A stretch of DNA of 64,000 bases, from positions 139,125,927-139,189,926 of the forward strand of contig JALGPY010000002.1 of NCBI GenBank assembly GCA_023055425.1. The letters are read 5' to 3'. Positions 34,759-45,966 of this stretch are shown here, piece after piece (within the stretch, counting starts at the first letter, position 1; each line of letters starts with the position of its first letter). The position numbers were made by a program, and so were the translations under genes. The stretch is from Linanthus parryae. Taxonomy: Eukaryota > Streptophyta > Magnoliopsida > Ericales > Polemoniaceae. The notes beneath the pieces were generated by a model, which worked only from the letters and a program-made list of their open reading frames with translations, was not told the origin of the DNA and did no database searches.

Positions 34759-35572
34759 ATGGATGAAGATGATGGTCATAGTAGCAACAACGAAATGATG
34801 CCATTTCGTACACTTAGCGATTTGATGCATCCATCTAGGAAAAGTTCACCCTCTTGCTTTGTGGTTCCTTTGAGTGAAAGCAATTTTGAATTTAAACCGG
34901 GTACAATCCAACTTTTACCCAAGTATCAGGACTTAGAGGCCGAGAGTGCATACTCTTTTGTGACATTGCCTCAACGGTTTATTGTAATGGTGTTTCTAGC
35001 AACACTATCAAAATTAGGTTGTTTCCTTTCTCTTTGAAGGATAAAGCCAAATCATGGCTTCACTCCTTGAGACCTAGGACGATAGGCACTTGGGAAGAAT
35101 TGGAGAAAGAATTTCTCAAGAAATTTTTCCCCACTTACAAGACTAATGCCATAAAAAGGTAAATTGTGACTTTTTGTGTTAATGAGGGAGAGCTTCTTCC
35201 CCAAGCTTGGGAACGCTTCAAGGATCTCCTAATTGCTTGTCCTCATCATGGATTTGAAACTTGAAGATTGATTAGCTCGTTTTATGAGGGTTTGACATCC
35301 AACCACAAGCACACAATCGAGTCCATGAGTGGGGGAGATTTCTTTTTAAAAGGTGAAGATGAGGGGTGGGATTGCTTAGATGAGATATGTGAAAAAGTTC
35401 AATCGTGGGACATGAATGAGCCTTCAAAAGAATTGTCTTCTAAGCCTAAAGGTAGCATGCATTACATTAAGTCTAAGAATGAGGCATTCTGCTCTTTTTG
35501 TAGTGATTCTCATGAGTTTAGGCGATTGACCCGACTTCCTAAGAGCCCAAGAGCTCATGGGTGAGCAAGTGA
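34759..35572 (+). pseudogene. gag of element C, broken
   Basis: The ATG at 34759 opens a frame MDEDDGHSSNNEMM with the gag entry signature FEFKPGTIQLLPKYQDLE. A frameshift near 34985 moves the match to another frame (LFPFSLKDKAKSWLHSL segment), and a TAA at 35160 and further changes break the rest; blocks RFKDLLIACPHHGF and FYEGLTSNHKHTIESMSGG follow. This is the capsid domain of Athila-type elements. It cannot be translated through. Confidence 0.82.
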
Positions 35573-36760
35573 ATGTTCTCAATTCTAACAATTCTGGGAA
35601 GTCATATGACAACTCGCCTTACTCAAACACATATAACCCCAATTGGAAGAGTCACCATAATTTTGGATGGAAACATGTCCAAGAGACACAAGTGAACCCC
35701 TCATGTTCCACTTATGTCCCTCCCCAAAAGAGTGCTTTAGAAGACACCATAGAAAGGTTCATAGCTAGGCAAAACCAAACCGATCAAGAGTGGAGAGCTT
35801 CTCATGAAGAATTGAGAAATTCCAACTAAGAGTTGAGAAATTCCAACCAAGATTTGAAAAATGCGGTGGCTAGGCTAGAGTATACTTTAAATGCTCAAGA
35901 GAAGGGAAAATTCCCCTCTCAACCTCAACAAAATCCAAGAGGCCAAAGTTTCAATCGAGTGGAGCATGCTAAGGCTATCACTGTTTTAAGAAATGGGAAG
36001 GTTGTTGACAATGGACTTCCAAGTGGGGAGTCCAATGAAAATGAGGAAGAAGAGGAGTTTGAGAAAAGTGATGACCAAGAGAGATTTGTTGACTTGAAAG
36101 AGTCTAGGGAGAGTCTTGACAAAAGAAAAGAAGTGGTTGATGATAATGAAGAAATTAGGATTGTTCCACCATTTCCCCAAAGGCTAGTGGCCAATAAGAT
36201 GAAAGCAAGTCGCCAAGACATCCTTGAGACATTCCAAAATGTCAAAATAGATATTCCTCTCTTGGATGCTATAAAGCAAATTACGGCTTATGCCAAGTTT
36301 CTCAAGGACTTATGCACTTTCAAGAGAACTCTTCAAGTGAGAAATAAGGCATTTCTCATCGAGCAAGTGAGCTCAATTCTCCAACATAACCTCCCTCCAA
36401 AGTATAGAGATCCGGGTTCACCAACCATCACTTGCACAATTGGGGGTCATAAGATTGCTAATGCTTTGCTAGATTTGGGTGCAAGTGTAAACCTTCTTCT
36501 ATACTCGGTGTATGAGAAGTTGGGGTTGGGTTAGTTGAAACCCACAAGAGTGACTCTTCAATTAGCGGATAGGTCCACTAGAGTTCCTAGAGGCGTCAGT
36601 GAGGATGTGTTGGTTCAAGTGAACAAATGCTATTTTCCGGTGGATTTCATAGATTTAGACACTACCCCTTTTTCTAGTGGCACCTCTCCCATTCCTATCT
36701 AGGAAGACCCTTTCTTGCTACTTCTAATGCAATTATAAATTGTAGGAATGGTGTGATGAA
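35557..36760 (+). pseudogene. Gag C-terminus and protease of element C, broken
   Basis: The frames at 35557-35829 and 35833-36534 are separated by one in-frame TAA (35827-35829) inside a repeated Glu-Leu-Arg-Asn-Ser-Asn motif. They hold an acidic coiled region, the conserved FPQRLVANKMKAS and IPLLDAIKQITAYAKFLKDL blocks, and the protease active site ALLDLGASVNLL. A TAG at 36532-36534 and a shift near 36700 interrupt the second half of the protease (LGRPFLATSNA-type end, read in a different frame). Confidence 0.8.
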
Positions 36761-37817
36761 CATTACATTTGGAAATATGACGTTGGAACTCAACATCTTC
36801 AACACAAGTAATCAATCAAACTCAAAAGATGATGATGACATATGTGGGATTAGTTGGATTGATTCTTATGTTGAAGTGATTGAGGATCCTACTACATGTT
36901 CCAATGGAATAGATGATCTTATTGTGCAAAATTTGGAATTTTTTATGTGAAGAAAATAGCATTTTCTCATCATTGCTCATGAGTGAGGAATTTAATGTGG
37001 ATGATTGGGTTAGTCTTGTTAGTCAACTTGAACTTGTGAAGCCTCCTATAGAATCTACCCATGAGCATTCTTGTAGTGATATTGATTTACATGATAAAAT
37101 GAAGTTACCTTCCATAGTAAGGGAACCTCCTACTTATGATTTGAAACCCCATCACTTGGAATTAAAAGATGAATGTTTAGGGGTTGATGATAATCTCATT
37201 TGCATGGCTAGTGACCATAACTTGTTTTGTGATGACTTAGAGGACATTCAAAGAGAACCCCCACCACTAGAGATTGTGGATGTACTTTCAAGTAAGTTGG
37301 GGGGGGGGGGGGTTCAAATGTTGGTTGTGAAAATTTTGAAGTCTTCTTTCATATTTCTCCTATTGATCTTGATGAAAATAAATTTCATGTTGTGAAAGAG
37401 AAGTGGGGTAGAATCTTGGATGAAAGTGTGAAATTAAAGAGTGAGAATTTTTGTGTTCATATTTTAGAAAAGAATCATAAGCTAGATTTTTGTAGTGAAA
37501 ATGTTCTTCTCATTGAAGGTATTATGTTAACTAGTGGTAAAGATCATCCTCTTAAATTCTCTCATGAAAATTCTCTCATTTTAAATTCCCAAAATGAGTC
37601 AAGTTTTTCTATCAAAATGTGTGATATCTCTTGCACTTTCTTTGAAATGAGCATTTTGAAGAATTTATTTGGAAAACAAGAGAGTGCTATTTTCATTAAG
37701 AATGGAACACTCAAATCCTTACATTTTGATTTACTTGATCCGGGTATTAGTTTCCCAATTTTCGTGCTTGAGATATTAGAGAATGTGAAGGAGAAGAATG
37801 AAAGAGGGTTGTCTTGA
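36753..37817 (+). pseudogene. Post-protease frames of element C, unassigned
   Basis: Three overlapping frames (36753-36950, 36913-37395, 37392-37817) follow the protease. The middle one contains KLPSIVREPPTYDLKP, which resembles the linker that precedes RT in Athila polyproteins. After a poly-G run near 37302 the last frame (141 residues, Ser/Leu/Glu-rich) has no recognisable domain; it is not RT. It could be replacement sequence or badly decayed. No function is proposed. Confidence 0.45.
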
Positions 37818-39585
37818 CCCTACTCATGCTCATAGTCATAGGCAAGCTTGCCTAGACTACAAGAAATTAAAATTTCCATGAATTGACTTCTCCCGTTAGA
37901 AGTCACGTCTTGTACATAAATAAATTAGTTTATCTCTATTTCTTGCATTTTTTTCTATCTTTTCTATTTACATTTTGTAGGTTGCTCTTGGAAGAAGATG
38001 GATGGTGCTTGGTGACCAAGCAGCTAAAATGAGGTCTTTCTATCCCCTTATCTCTTGCTAAATTTGTATGCTCTTCCATTGTTCTCACGCATTGAGGACA
38101 ATGTGATATTTTAGTTGGGGGTGGAGTAGGTTTATTTCTTGATTAAATGGTTACTAGCATGATTTTTTTTCTTTCATTAGCGATATACATGAAAAATACA
38201 AAAATATGAAAAAAAATTGAAAAGTGAAAAATATAATATATATATATATATAAAAAATTGAAAAAAAAAAGTGTGTGAACCCTTCATGAGAAGCATCACT
38301 CTTTTCCCGTGTCGAACCATAGATTTTGTTTATTTCTTTGGTAGTTTTATGTATTTTAACCTTCCATATTGAGTCTAGATTTTATTTTCTTATTTGATAG
38401 CTTTATTGAGTCTTAAGAAGTTATAGTTGAATCACTTTAAAAAAAAATGAAAAAAATGAAAAAAAAGGATAAAAAGTAAAAATGGGGAATTTCGGAAAGC
38501 TAGATGTTTTCAAATAATGAAATCTCTTAGTCCATATTCTTTTTATTTTTATTTTAATAAGGAATTCTTTTCTTATACATCTACACCAATATCCCACATT
38601 CCGCGATATCATGCGTTCTCATAAAGCGAGACACTAAATTTACGTTTCATGTGTAAGTCCTTCAAGCTAAGTTGATCACATAAACTTTGCCTTCTTACTA
38701 CTTTTGATAAAGGGTGCATTTCTAAAGCTATTTGAACTCTACAAAAAGGATTTAATTCTAATCGTTTTTGCGGTGGAAATTTGTATCCCATTGGAGTGGT
38801 GGTTACCAATGACACCCCATGCGATGTCTAAGAAATAGAGGGGTGTCTGGGGATGATGTTACGTCATCACCTAGATAGCTCCTTTGGTTTAGCTTAAAAA
38901 GCCCACTCGCTTGTATATTCCTTTCTTTTGTTGTGGGTCTTGGAGCCTTGGATTGGAGGTAAAAAAAAATGTTAATGCTATATATCTCGAAAATAAATAA
39001 ATGAAATTATGGTAAATCACACCACCTCCCAAAAATCCACAAAAGGATCATACAAGCCCACAACCACATCCGCCATTCTAAAACTCGTTTTTGTTCAAAG
39101 ATTTGGAGGTCCATCCTACATGGGTGCTTTTGAATAAGTATGAGAATGTCTAGTTTCATGTGATCCTTATTTTTGAAGGCATACTTTCTCGCAAATTGGA
39201 CTTAATTAACAAGTTTTGTGGTTCGCATGGGTCAACTTCTGCCACACACCACCCACATTTGTATGAGTATATGCTTAGACGGCCATAGGCTTCTTTCTCA
39301 ATCTTTGTGGACTTTGATAATTTATTTGAGAAGACATTTGTGCATTCCTCTTTTTCCCCCACCAAAAAAAAATATATATAATTAAAATTAGCTAGTAACT
39401 CTTAGTATTTAATTTTCTTTGGGTTCTCACTTAGGATAGATAATGTGTGTGTGCGTTTTTGTAAATATTTGAGTCTAGTTTAGAATTGTGTCAAGCCTTG
39501 TCTTGTTGAGTGTGTGTCTCTCATGATTGGTTCTTCACTAGTTTACTACTTATATCGCTCTCTGTGCTCGAGAACGAGCAAAAGG
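37818..39585 (+). other. Non-coding 3' part of element C
   Basis: AT-rich sequence with A-rich runs and a (TA)n stretch near 38235-38252. The phrase cattgaggacaatgtgatat with a following ttgggggtgg (about 38093-38125) resembles pre-LTR sequence of Athila-type elements. No protein domain is visible. Confidence 0.65.
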
Positions 39586-39599
39586 CTAGTTGGGGGGTG
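39586..39599 (+). promoter_or_regulatory. Polypurine tract of element C
   Basis: ctagttggggggtg directly before the TGTTAAGG start of the 3' LTR. Confidence 0.75.
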
Positions 39600-41800
39600 T
39601 GTTAAGGAACGTTAATTGCACATTTTAGTATGTTATTGAACTCTTGATAACTTACTTTTATGTGTAACTTGTGTATTATAACCCTATTTCTAGACTTATG
39701 TTTGTTTCTTTTATTTTGTGTGAAATTTTCTTATTTTGTAGGAAATATTGCGCATTACAACTCAAGGAAATATTCCACAAAACTCAAGAGGCGATTCAAG
39801 GGAGCTTAGGAGGGCCAAAAGACACGAAGAAGGTACTTGGAGCGCTTGATTAGAAGAATAGTGAAGATTTGAGAGGCCAAGATTGAAGACAAAGAAAGTT
39901 AGAAGGCCAAAGTTACATCAAAGGGGCTTATTTGAAGATTGACTAACGGATTGGGGCTAAAGTGCAAGGGTCTAAACATTTTAAAGAGCTAATTTGAATC
40001 ATCTCTACCAGATGGGGGTTTAATTGCAATTTTCTCAACGTTTTAAGAGGCAAGGGGGTATTTAAAAGCTTCTAGCAAACAAAGGGGGAGCCGGGTGAAA
40101 TTATGATGAAACGGATCCCTTCCCTCACGTCTTTTCTCTCTCCTGTCGCTAGAACACAAAGACCCACAAAATCTCTATGGAAGCTTCGACCAAGCTCCTT
40201 CAAACCCTCACCCCTGCCTCATTTCTTCACCAAATCGGATGAAATTTGTCCCAAATTGCTCCCCAATCAATTCTCTACATATCCCAACCCCTAATTCGGC
40301 CCAAGAAGTCATGAAGAGAAAAGCCCCAATTCACCCTTGGTTCATGAAACTTCCTAAAATCAACGATTGAGAGAAGATTGGTTCAATTCAAGGGGTGAGA
40401 TATGTTCTTGGAGGCTAAGAAACCGCTTCCCCACCGCCTATATAAGCTAAGGACGAAGATTGTAGAGATCTCTCTCACACCCATACGGCTACAGTGCTCT
40501 GTTCGGGTCCCCTATTTCTCCTCTCTCTCTCTTTGATTTCTCCCTTTCTGGGTTTGTTCTTGAGCTACCTAAAGGCTAAGAATAGAGAAACATGAAGAGA
40601 GGGAGAGAGGAGTATTGAATCTAAGAAGTTTCAGTCCGATTTTGGACACAATTTGGGTTTGTTTTGTTATTGTTAGAGCCCTGTTTTTGCTGTGACGCTG
40701 GGTTGTTGCTGCTGCTGTGTCTTGCTGTTCTTGACACTATAGCACCAGCAACTTAGTTTTACCGATTTCTCCATTAGTTTATAGCTAATGATTAGTGCTT
40801 GTAGCTATTTTGCTCTTTGTTTTGTGTATTCGAATCAAGTAGTAGTTGATGTATTGAGGTTGAATTGTTGAAAACAAGTGGTTGAATTCAAGTGTTGGTT
40901 ATCAAAATATCATTGCTCTTTATTACTCTTGAATCTATCATGTCTAGCTAATTCAATTGCTTGGGTGGTGATTTGAGACTATCTAGTGCCTCAATCCTCA
41001 TATTGATTCAAGTTGAACTTCAAGGATGTTTGGGTTGAATTGGGTTCACTTGAATGCTTAATGCAATGTTTGGATTTCTCTTGTTGAAGTATTTGATGCA
41101 TTGAATAGGTAGATGTGCGACTACTCTCGACTTGTTTTATTTGAAGTTGCACTTGAGTGAGAGGAACTCATCAATCCTAACTTTGAGAAATCGAGTTCTA
41201 GTTAGGTGATTTGAGTGAGAATCTACAAATCTCATTTGTTGCTTGATCTTTCATGTGGAAACACCTATGTGTGTTTAAATATGGTTGATGCTTGAAACAC
41301 TTGAAATTTGGGGAATCTCATTTGAATAGCCTCTTTAGTGCTTGATTAGCGTGTTGGATTTACACACTTCTCTTGTCGCGAGTTGGATTGCATGAGCAAT
41401 CACTTCTTGAGATACTTGTCTTGTGGATTGACATATGCAATGTGAGAACCGGGCTTGAATGTAATAGGAGGATTGGTCACTAGAGAAACCGATGATCCTT
41501 AGCCCCTCTCTACTTGTCATTTCACTTAGTTTCTTGAATCGTAGCTCAAGTAGTTGTTTACTTTGTTCTTAAACTTGAACCTCAACTTGCTCCATCAATT
41601 GATTTTGGTGGATTTTATAGCTTGGCAAGCTTTAAAGCCATTGAGAAATTTCCTTTAATTGCTCTAGTTAGTTCCTTAGCTGTGTTACTCTAGTGATAGT
41701 AAGTCATTGTCTAAACCTCCTCTCCTTGTGGATTCAACTCCGGACTTACCGGATTATTACTTGAGACGATATCCTATACTTGGGATTATTTTGTCGAACA
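39600..41800 (+). repeat. 3' LTR of element C, different R-U5
   Basis: It is 2201 bp, about 400 bp longer than the 5' LTR. From 39600 to 40462 it matches the 5' LTR closely, including the TATA box (40439). From 40463 it is of another subfamily, and it rejoins similarity only in the final ~100 bp (ctccttgtggattcaactcc to TTGTCGAACA). Confidence 0.88.
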
Positions 41801-41858
41801 AGTTTTTGGCGCCGTTGCCGGGGATCGAACCCCGGTCACCCGCGTGACAGGCGGGTCA
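41801..41858 (+). other. Copy of tRNA-Asp primer (nt 76 to 27) beyond the 3' LTR
   Basis: After the LTR end comes the spacer agtttt, then at 41807-41855 the complement of tRNA-Asp(GUC) from its CCA tail through the acceptor strand, T arm, variable region and the whole anticodon arm (gtgacag contains the anticodon complement GAC), ending at nucleotide 27. Three bases (tca) and the target duplication caccc follow. The element's own primer site matches only the first 19 bases, so the rest must come from a tRNA. From memory the copy differs from a typical plant tRNA-Asp at one base in the T-stem region. It lacks the 5' half, so it is not a tRNA gene. Confidence 0.88.
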
Positions 41859-42750
41859 CACCCCTTTCTGTAAAGAATCTCAGATTTTCTGATATTCACT
41901 CTTTTGAAAGTTATAATGCTTTTGTCTTGATGTTAGAACTCATGGAGAGGATAGCAAAATAAAATAAAATGGAACACCTAATGATAATGAAATTGACCAA
42001 AGACATTTTAATTGAATTGTCGGATTGATATTTACTTTACAAATTTGTACTCTTTTGTTGATATGTTTGTAGTAACCTGTTTGAGTATGATATAAAGTAT
42101 CATAGTTTTGCTTTGTATGTACATGTTTGAGTGAAGTAGCTTAGATTTGCTGATCGTTTTACTCTTGTGATACTAGTCAGGATTGATCGTGAAGTATTCC
42201 AAAGAATTTTTACTTGGAAATTCATTACCACAAGTCATTTTCAGATTGATATTTACTTGACAATTGGGTTGTTCTTTATGTTGAATGACATTATTCACTG
42301 CAAAAAGCCTGAGGACCTTTGGGGAGGAATATTCCTGAGATTCAACAGTATGATTATGGTAGGGATGGTCTGTCTCACATCACTGTTGTAGATTCTGTTT
42401 TGTCCGGATTGAAGAGGTACATATGATGACTCTTCTATGCCCTGTAAGGGTGTAACTCTTAACAATTGTGTAATTTTAGAGTCATGTTGTAGTTATAACT
42501 TCTAAGTAGCACTACCTTTCAAATGCATTTGAAATGAGCCACAGAGGATAAGTAATTCAAATTATTGACCATTTTTGTGAAGTCTTAACTGATGTAGGCA
42601 AATACCACAAACAGATTGACATTTCCTTCACAAGTTTTTACTGATTTGTTCATATGTTTGTATGTAGGTGTTTGAGTATGATGTAAAGTAGCTTAGATTT
42701 TCTTTGTAGGTACTTGCTTGAGTGAAGTAGAATGGATTTGCTGATCTTTT
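41859..42750 (+). repeat. Host repeat after element C
   Basis: It begins with the target duplication caccc and continues the copy of the 17.6-18.4 kb unit, including the conserved segment at 42167-42391. It ends around 42750, where the host phrase gatttgctgatc gives way to the LTR of element D. Confidence 0.75.
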
Positions 42751-42761
42751 TTTAGCGGTTA

Positions 42762-43400
42762 TGAAAGACAGTTGTAGATAGCGCTTTCTGAGCAGACAGA
42801 TCTTGGCCACGTGGCAATCATCTAGCACACCATATTGTGCTCCACACACACCGGATCACCAGCCGCGCTGATCCACGTGGGGGCTGCGAGACAGGGCCCT
42901 CGCATACCACTGCACGGGACTTGTAGGGACTTAGTGGTCTGGAGGCTAGAGTAAGTCCTGTCGCGTGCGAGCCAAGCCCGCGCGCGACCTTTAGTAACTG
43001 CTTTTGAGAGATTTATGGCACGAGCTCCATAAACCCGGTCAATCCGGTCAAACCCGGTCAACCCCATAACGGTTCCGGTATACGCGGATAACGTGCTGTA
43101 ACGGTCCCTATATACGCGGACGAACGTGCCGTTGTGGTTAAGCTAATTAAGCGGCCATTGATGGGCGCATTAACCACACTACAACGGTCACATTCTCCGT
43201 TATATATAGGACGTTAACCCTTCCATACAAGGGAGGACACATCAGACATACGCGGAAGCTCTGCCAAACCCCTGTCTCTCTCTCAGAAAGGGCTATTGCC
43301 TTACTCTCTCCCTACACACAACCCAACACTTCCTGTTCCATTTTCTATTCTCTGCCTTTGGTGTACACGAAGTTCTCTCTGCAGGATTCTCTTGTGCACA
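42762..43400 (+). repeat. Probable 5' LTR of the Tat-type element D
   Basis: The right end is well placed: ...cttgtgcaca at 43400 followed by a primer-site-like tggtgaacccgacgtga. The left end is guessed at the TG at 42762, just after host repeat sequence. A TATATATA box at 43201-43208 gives a start near 43235. Direct repeats occur inside (ccggtcaa units near 43035-43065; tatacgcgga near 43080 and 43112). The partner LTR is not in the window, so the left border is uncertain. Confidence 0.6.
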
Positions 43401-43403
43401 TTT

Positions 43404-43420
43404 TGGTGAACCCGACGTGA
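43404..43420 (+). promoter_or_regulatory. Primer-binding site of element D
   Basis: tggtgaacccgacgtga begins three bases after the LTR end and starts with TGG as expected for a tRNA CCA end. I cannot assign the tRNA with certainty. Confidence 0.55.
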
Positions 43421-43440
43421 ACTTACCATTGCAAGAAACC

Positions 43441-45966
43441 ATGTCTCATGAGGATGATGTCAGTAACAGATCGCCTTCCACGGAGACCACCTCGGGAGAG
43501 GAGACTCGCCGTACTCCTACGGCCACCGGTGAAGCTCCGACGCTAGAAGCCTTGGACTCCACCATCCAGAATCAGGCAAAGGCTCTCAAAGCTCAATCTG
43601 CACAGCTAGAACGGATCATGGCTGTCTTGGGGACTCTCGCTCCAAACCCCGCACCAGCCACCGCCATCCCTCAGGGAGGAGGAGCCTCCACTACTCAAGG
43701 ATTGGGAGTGTCGACCACACCACCCAACCCTAACCTGCAAACTCCACCGGCGACTACGCAGCTACCCTCAATTCAGGGGTCAACAGCTCAAATGTTGCCT
43801 CTTGCTACTCATACTCCTCCACCTGCGACTTTGGTACCTAATTCGGCCTCACAGTATCCCTTGCCTCCTCCGACGGCAATCTGGGGTAACGTGAATTCAC
43901 AATATGTCCCTAGCCCTCCTGCGACGTATGTGTCGCCTCCGCCTACGGCAACCCCTCCTCCTGCTGCCGAGGGAAGTGCTCCGGAGTGTATGACGTCGCT
44001 ACAACGGCGCATAGACACTATTCTGGCTCACCAATCGTTCGCGGATACCATCATCACGAAGCTTGACAACGATCTGCCTATTCCACGAGAGATCTATCTC
44101 ATGCCTAACCCTGCTGGGTACAAGGCTCCTAAATGGGACAAGTTCGAAGATGTCAATGGGAACGCCCATGAGCATGTCATCTGCTTCATTGATGTGATGG
44201 GGCCGTATGGGGCTGATCCTAAACTGCTGATGCGCGATTTCCCGAAATCCTTGGGGAACGTGGCTTACAAGTGGTACAGGACGTTGGAAGCTGGATCCGT
44301 GAAGACTTGGGATGACATGGTCCAGAAGTTTTACACCAAGTTCTTCCAGATGGAGGAAAAGGTGACGATGATTCATCTCTCGCGGATGTATCAGAAGCGC
44401 AAGGAGGATGGGATAACATTCATCAAGAAGTTCAGGGCCAAGTCCTTGGAATGCAAAGATGTGATACTCGAAAGCAGACTCGTGGAGATATGCCTGCAAT
44501 GCATGCGAGACGAGTACAAAGGTATGCTTATCAACCTGCAGACGCCTACGTTTTCGAAACTAATCGAATGCACGAAGAACATTGAGCCTATAGTAGAGAG
44601 GCAGAAAAAGAGGAACGCCCCTGAGCGATCCTCGGGCGGTACTACTTTCAAAATCGGGAGATTCAGCTATAAAAGGGGACGTGAAGCTGAAGTGAATACG
44701 GTCTCGCCCCAAAAGCAGCCGAAGATAGTGAACTTTGATGCACCACCTCTGCCATGTCCGGTGGAAGAAGCAAGCGACCTTTGCAGACAATGGCGTAAGG
44801 ACGGTGTCCTGCCGCCGCTCGAAAAGGCACCCTCCAGGGAGATGGTGAGGGACTCGAAGTGGTGCGAATGTCACGGAAAGGTCATGCATCCCACGACGGA
44901 CTGCAAGAAGCTCAGAATCATGGTAAGCCAAAAGATGAAGAATGGCGAACTGATCGTCAGTGATCAAAGGCAGGATGTGCGCAACAATCCACTCCCTGCC
45001 CATGCGGAGCAGGAATCAAAAGGCAAAGAGGTCGCTATGATCTCGATTGTGGACCTTGAAGAGGTTGCGGAGGATGGTTTACCCATCATTACCGAGATCC
45101 ATGATGACGAGGACTACAGCATAGACACGGAGGACGAACGTGCCGATCGAATGAAGGGATCGCATGGGTTCAGCAGGTTCTTAGATGAGATGAAATTCTC
45201 AGAGAAATGCCGCAAGGAGATGACAAAGGCGATCCTGAGGATAGCAGAAGATTACGAGGAGGATATCGTAGTCTCCAATGGGAAGGTTGTCAGGGCGTCT
45301 CGCTCTACAGAAAAGGTCATAACTTTCTCCGCAAGCGACAAAAAGACAGATACGAGCCATCAGAAGCCTCTTTATGTGACAGCCATCATCAATGGCGTGG
45401 AGTTCAAAAGAGCGTTCGTTGACGGAGGAGCAGCAGTTAACGTTGTTTCGCTCCATACTCTGAAGCTAGCGGGAATTCCAGAGCACAAGATTGTCAAGAG
45501 CCCATCCCCGCTGATGGGATTCGGAAGCGACTCCAGAATGACGATAGGATGGATCCGCCTGGGTGTCCAGATCGACAAAATCAAGTGTTCAGCAAAATTC
45601 TATGTCATAGATGCGAACACTACGTATCATATGATTATAGGCCGGGCCTGGATTCACCGCTTTGATGTTGTTCCTTCAACGGCTCACCAAGTGATGAAAG
45701 CCATCTGGAATGACAGAGTAGTAGAGATACCAGCTTCGACAAATCCTTTCAACATGGATGAAGCGCATCTCAGTGAGGCGGTGTGGTTCACTGAGATGGC
45801 AGATGAGCAAACGCCGGGACCATTCAACCCCACTCCTTTGCCCCGATGGGAGGACATCAAAGATCAGTCACCCGCAGGAGTGATGGTGACAAGAGAGGTT
45901 GCCAAGGAAAAGCCGTCTATGCGAGAAGAGGCGCCACGGATTGCCTACCAGCGAAAGAACGTGTAA
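43441..45966 (+). CDS. Gag-protease polyprotein of element D (Tat lineage)
   Basis: From the first ATG at 43441 the frame is open for 841 residues. The N-terminus is Ser/Thr-rich with a short coiled segment, then a long Pro/Thr-rich linker (about residues 70-180). The gag core follows (PKWDKFEDVNGNAHEHV, AYKWYRTLEAGSVKTWDDM, FYTKFFQMEEKV). A knuckle-like WCECHGKVMHPTTDCKKL lies near residue 480, and the protease active site AFVDGGAAVNVVSL near residue 660 with IIGRAWIHRF later. These are Tat-type features. It ends at TAA before the RT block, so pol is not in the same frame. Gag packages RNA; the protease matures particles. The frame is intact although pol downstream is broken. Confidence 0.9.
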   Translation: MSHEDDVSNRSPSTETTSGEETRRTPTATGEAPTLEALDSTIQNQAKALKAQSAQLERIMAVLGTLAPNPAPATAIPQGGGASTTQGLGVSTTPPNPNLQTPPATTQLPSIQGSTAQMLPLATHTPPPATLVPNSASQYPLPPPTAIWGNVNSQYVPSPPATYVSPPPTATPPPAAEGSAPECMTSLQRRIDTILAHQSFADTIITKLDNDLPIPREIYLMPNPAGYKAPKWDKFEDVNGNAHEHVICFIDVMGPYGADPKLLMRDFPKSLGNVAYKWYRTLEAGSVKTWDDMVQKFYTKFFQMEEKVTMIHLSRMYQKRKEDGITFIKKFRAKSLECKDVILESRLVEICLQCMRDEYKGMLINLQTPTFSKLIECTKNIEPIVERQKKRNAPERSSGGTTFKIGRFSYKRGREAEVNTVSPQKQPKIVNFDAPPLPCPVEEASDLCRQWRKDGVLPPLEKAPSREMVRDSKWCECHGKVMHPTTDCKKLRIMVSQKMKNGELIVSDQRQDVRNNPLPAHAEQESKGKEVAMISIVDLEEVAEDGLPIITEIHDDEDYSIDTEDERADRMKGSHGFSRFLDEMKFSEKCRKEMTKAILRIAEDYEEDIVVSNGKVVRASRSTEKVITFSASDKKTDTSHQKPLYVTAIINGVEFKRAFVDGGAAVNVVSLHTLKLAGIPEHKIVKSPSPLMGFGSDSRMTIGWIRLGVQIDKIKCSAKFYVIDANTTYHMIIGRAWIHRFDVVPSTAHQVMKAIWNDRVVEIPASTNPFNMDEAHLSEAVWFTEMADEQTPGPFNPTPLPRWEDIKDQSPAGVMVTREVAKEKPSMREEAPRIAYQRKNV

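Larger units (their letters stand above)
32707..41858 (+). mobile_element. Element C: Athila-like element with chimeric LTRs and attached tRNA copy
   Basis: It starts TGTTAAGG and is flanked by caccc at 32702-32706 and 41859-41863; the empty site is at 17619-17630. Order: 5' LTR 32707-34510, tRNA-Asp primer site, decayed gag, protease, unassigned frames, non-coding DNA, polypurine tract, 3' LTR 39600-41800, then 58 bp made of the LTR-to-primer-site spacer plus a copy of tRNA-Asp. RT, RNase H and integrase are absent. The gag/protease type and the Asp primer site place it with Athila-like Ty3/gypsy elements. Confidence 0.9.

Noticed and set aside
41807..41855. tRNA-Asp gene
   Set aside because: Only nucleotides 27-76 are present on the minus strand, including the non-encoded CCA; it is a primer copy attached to an LTR, not a gene.
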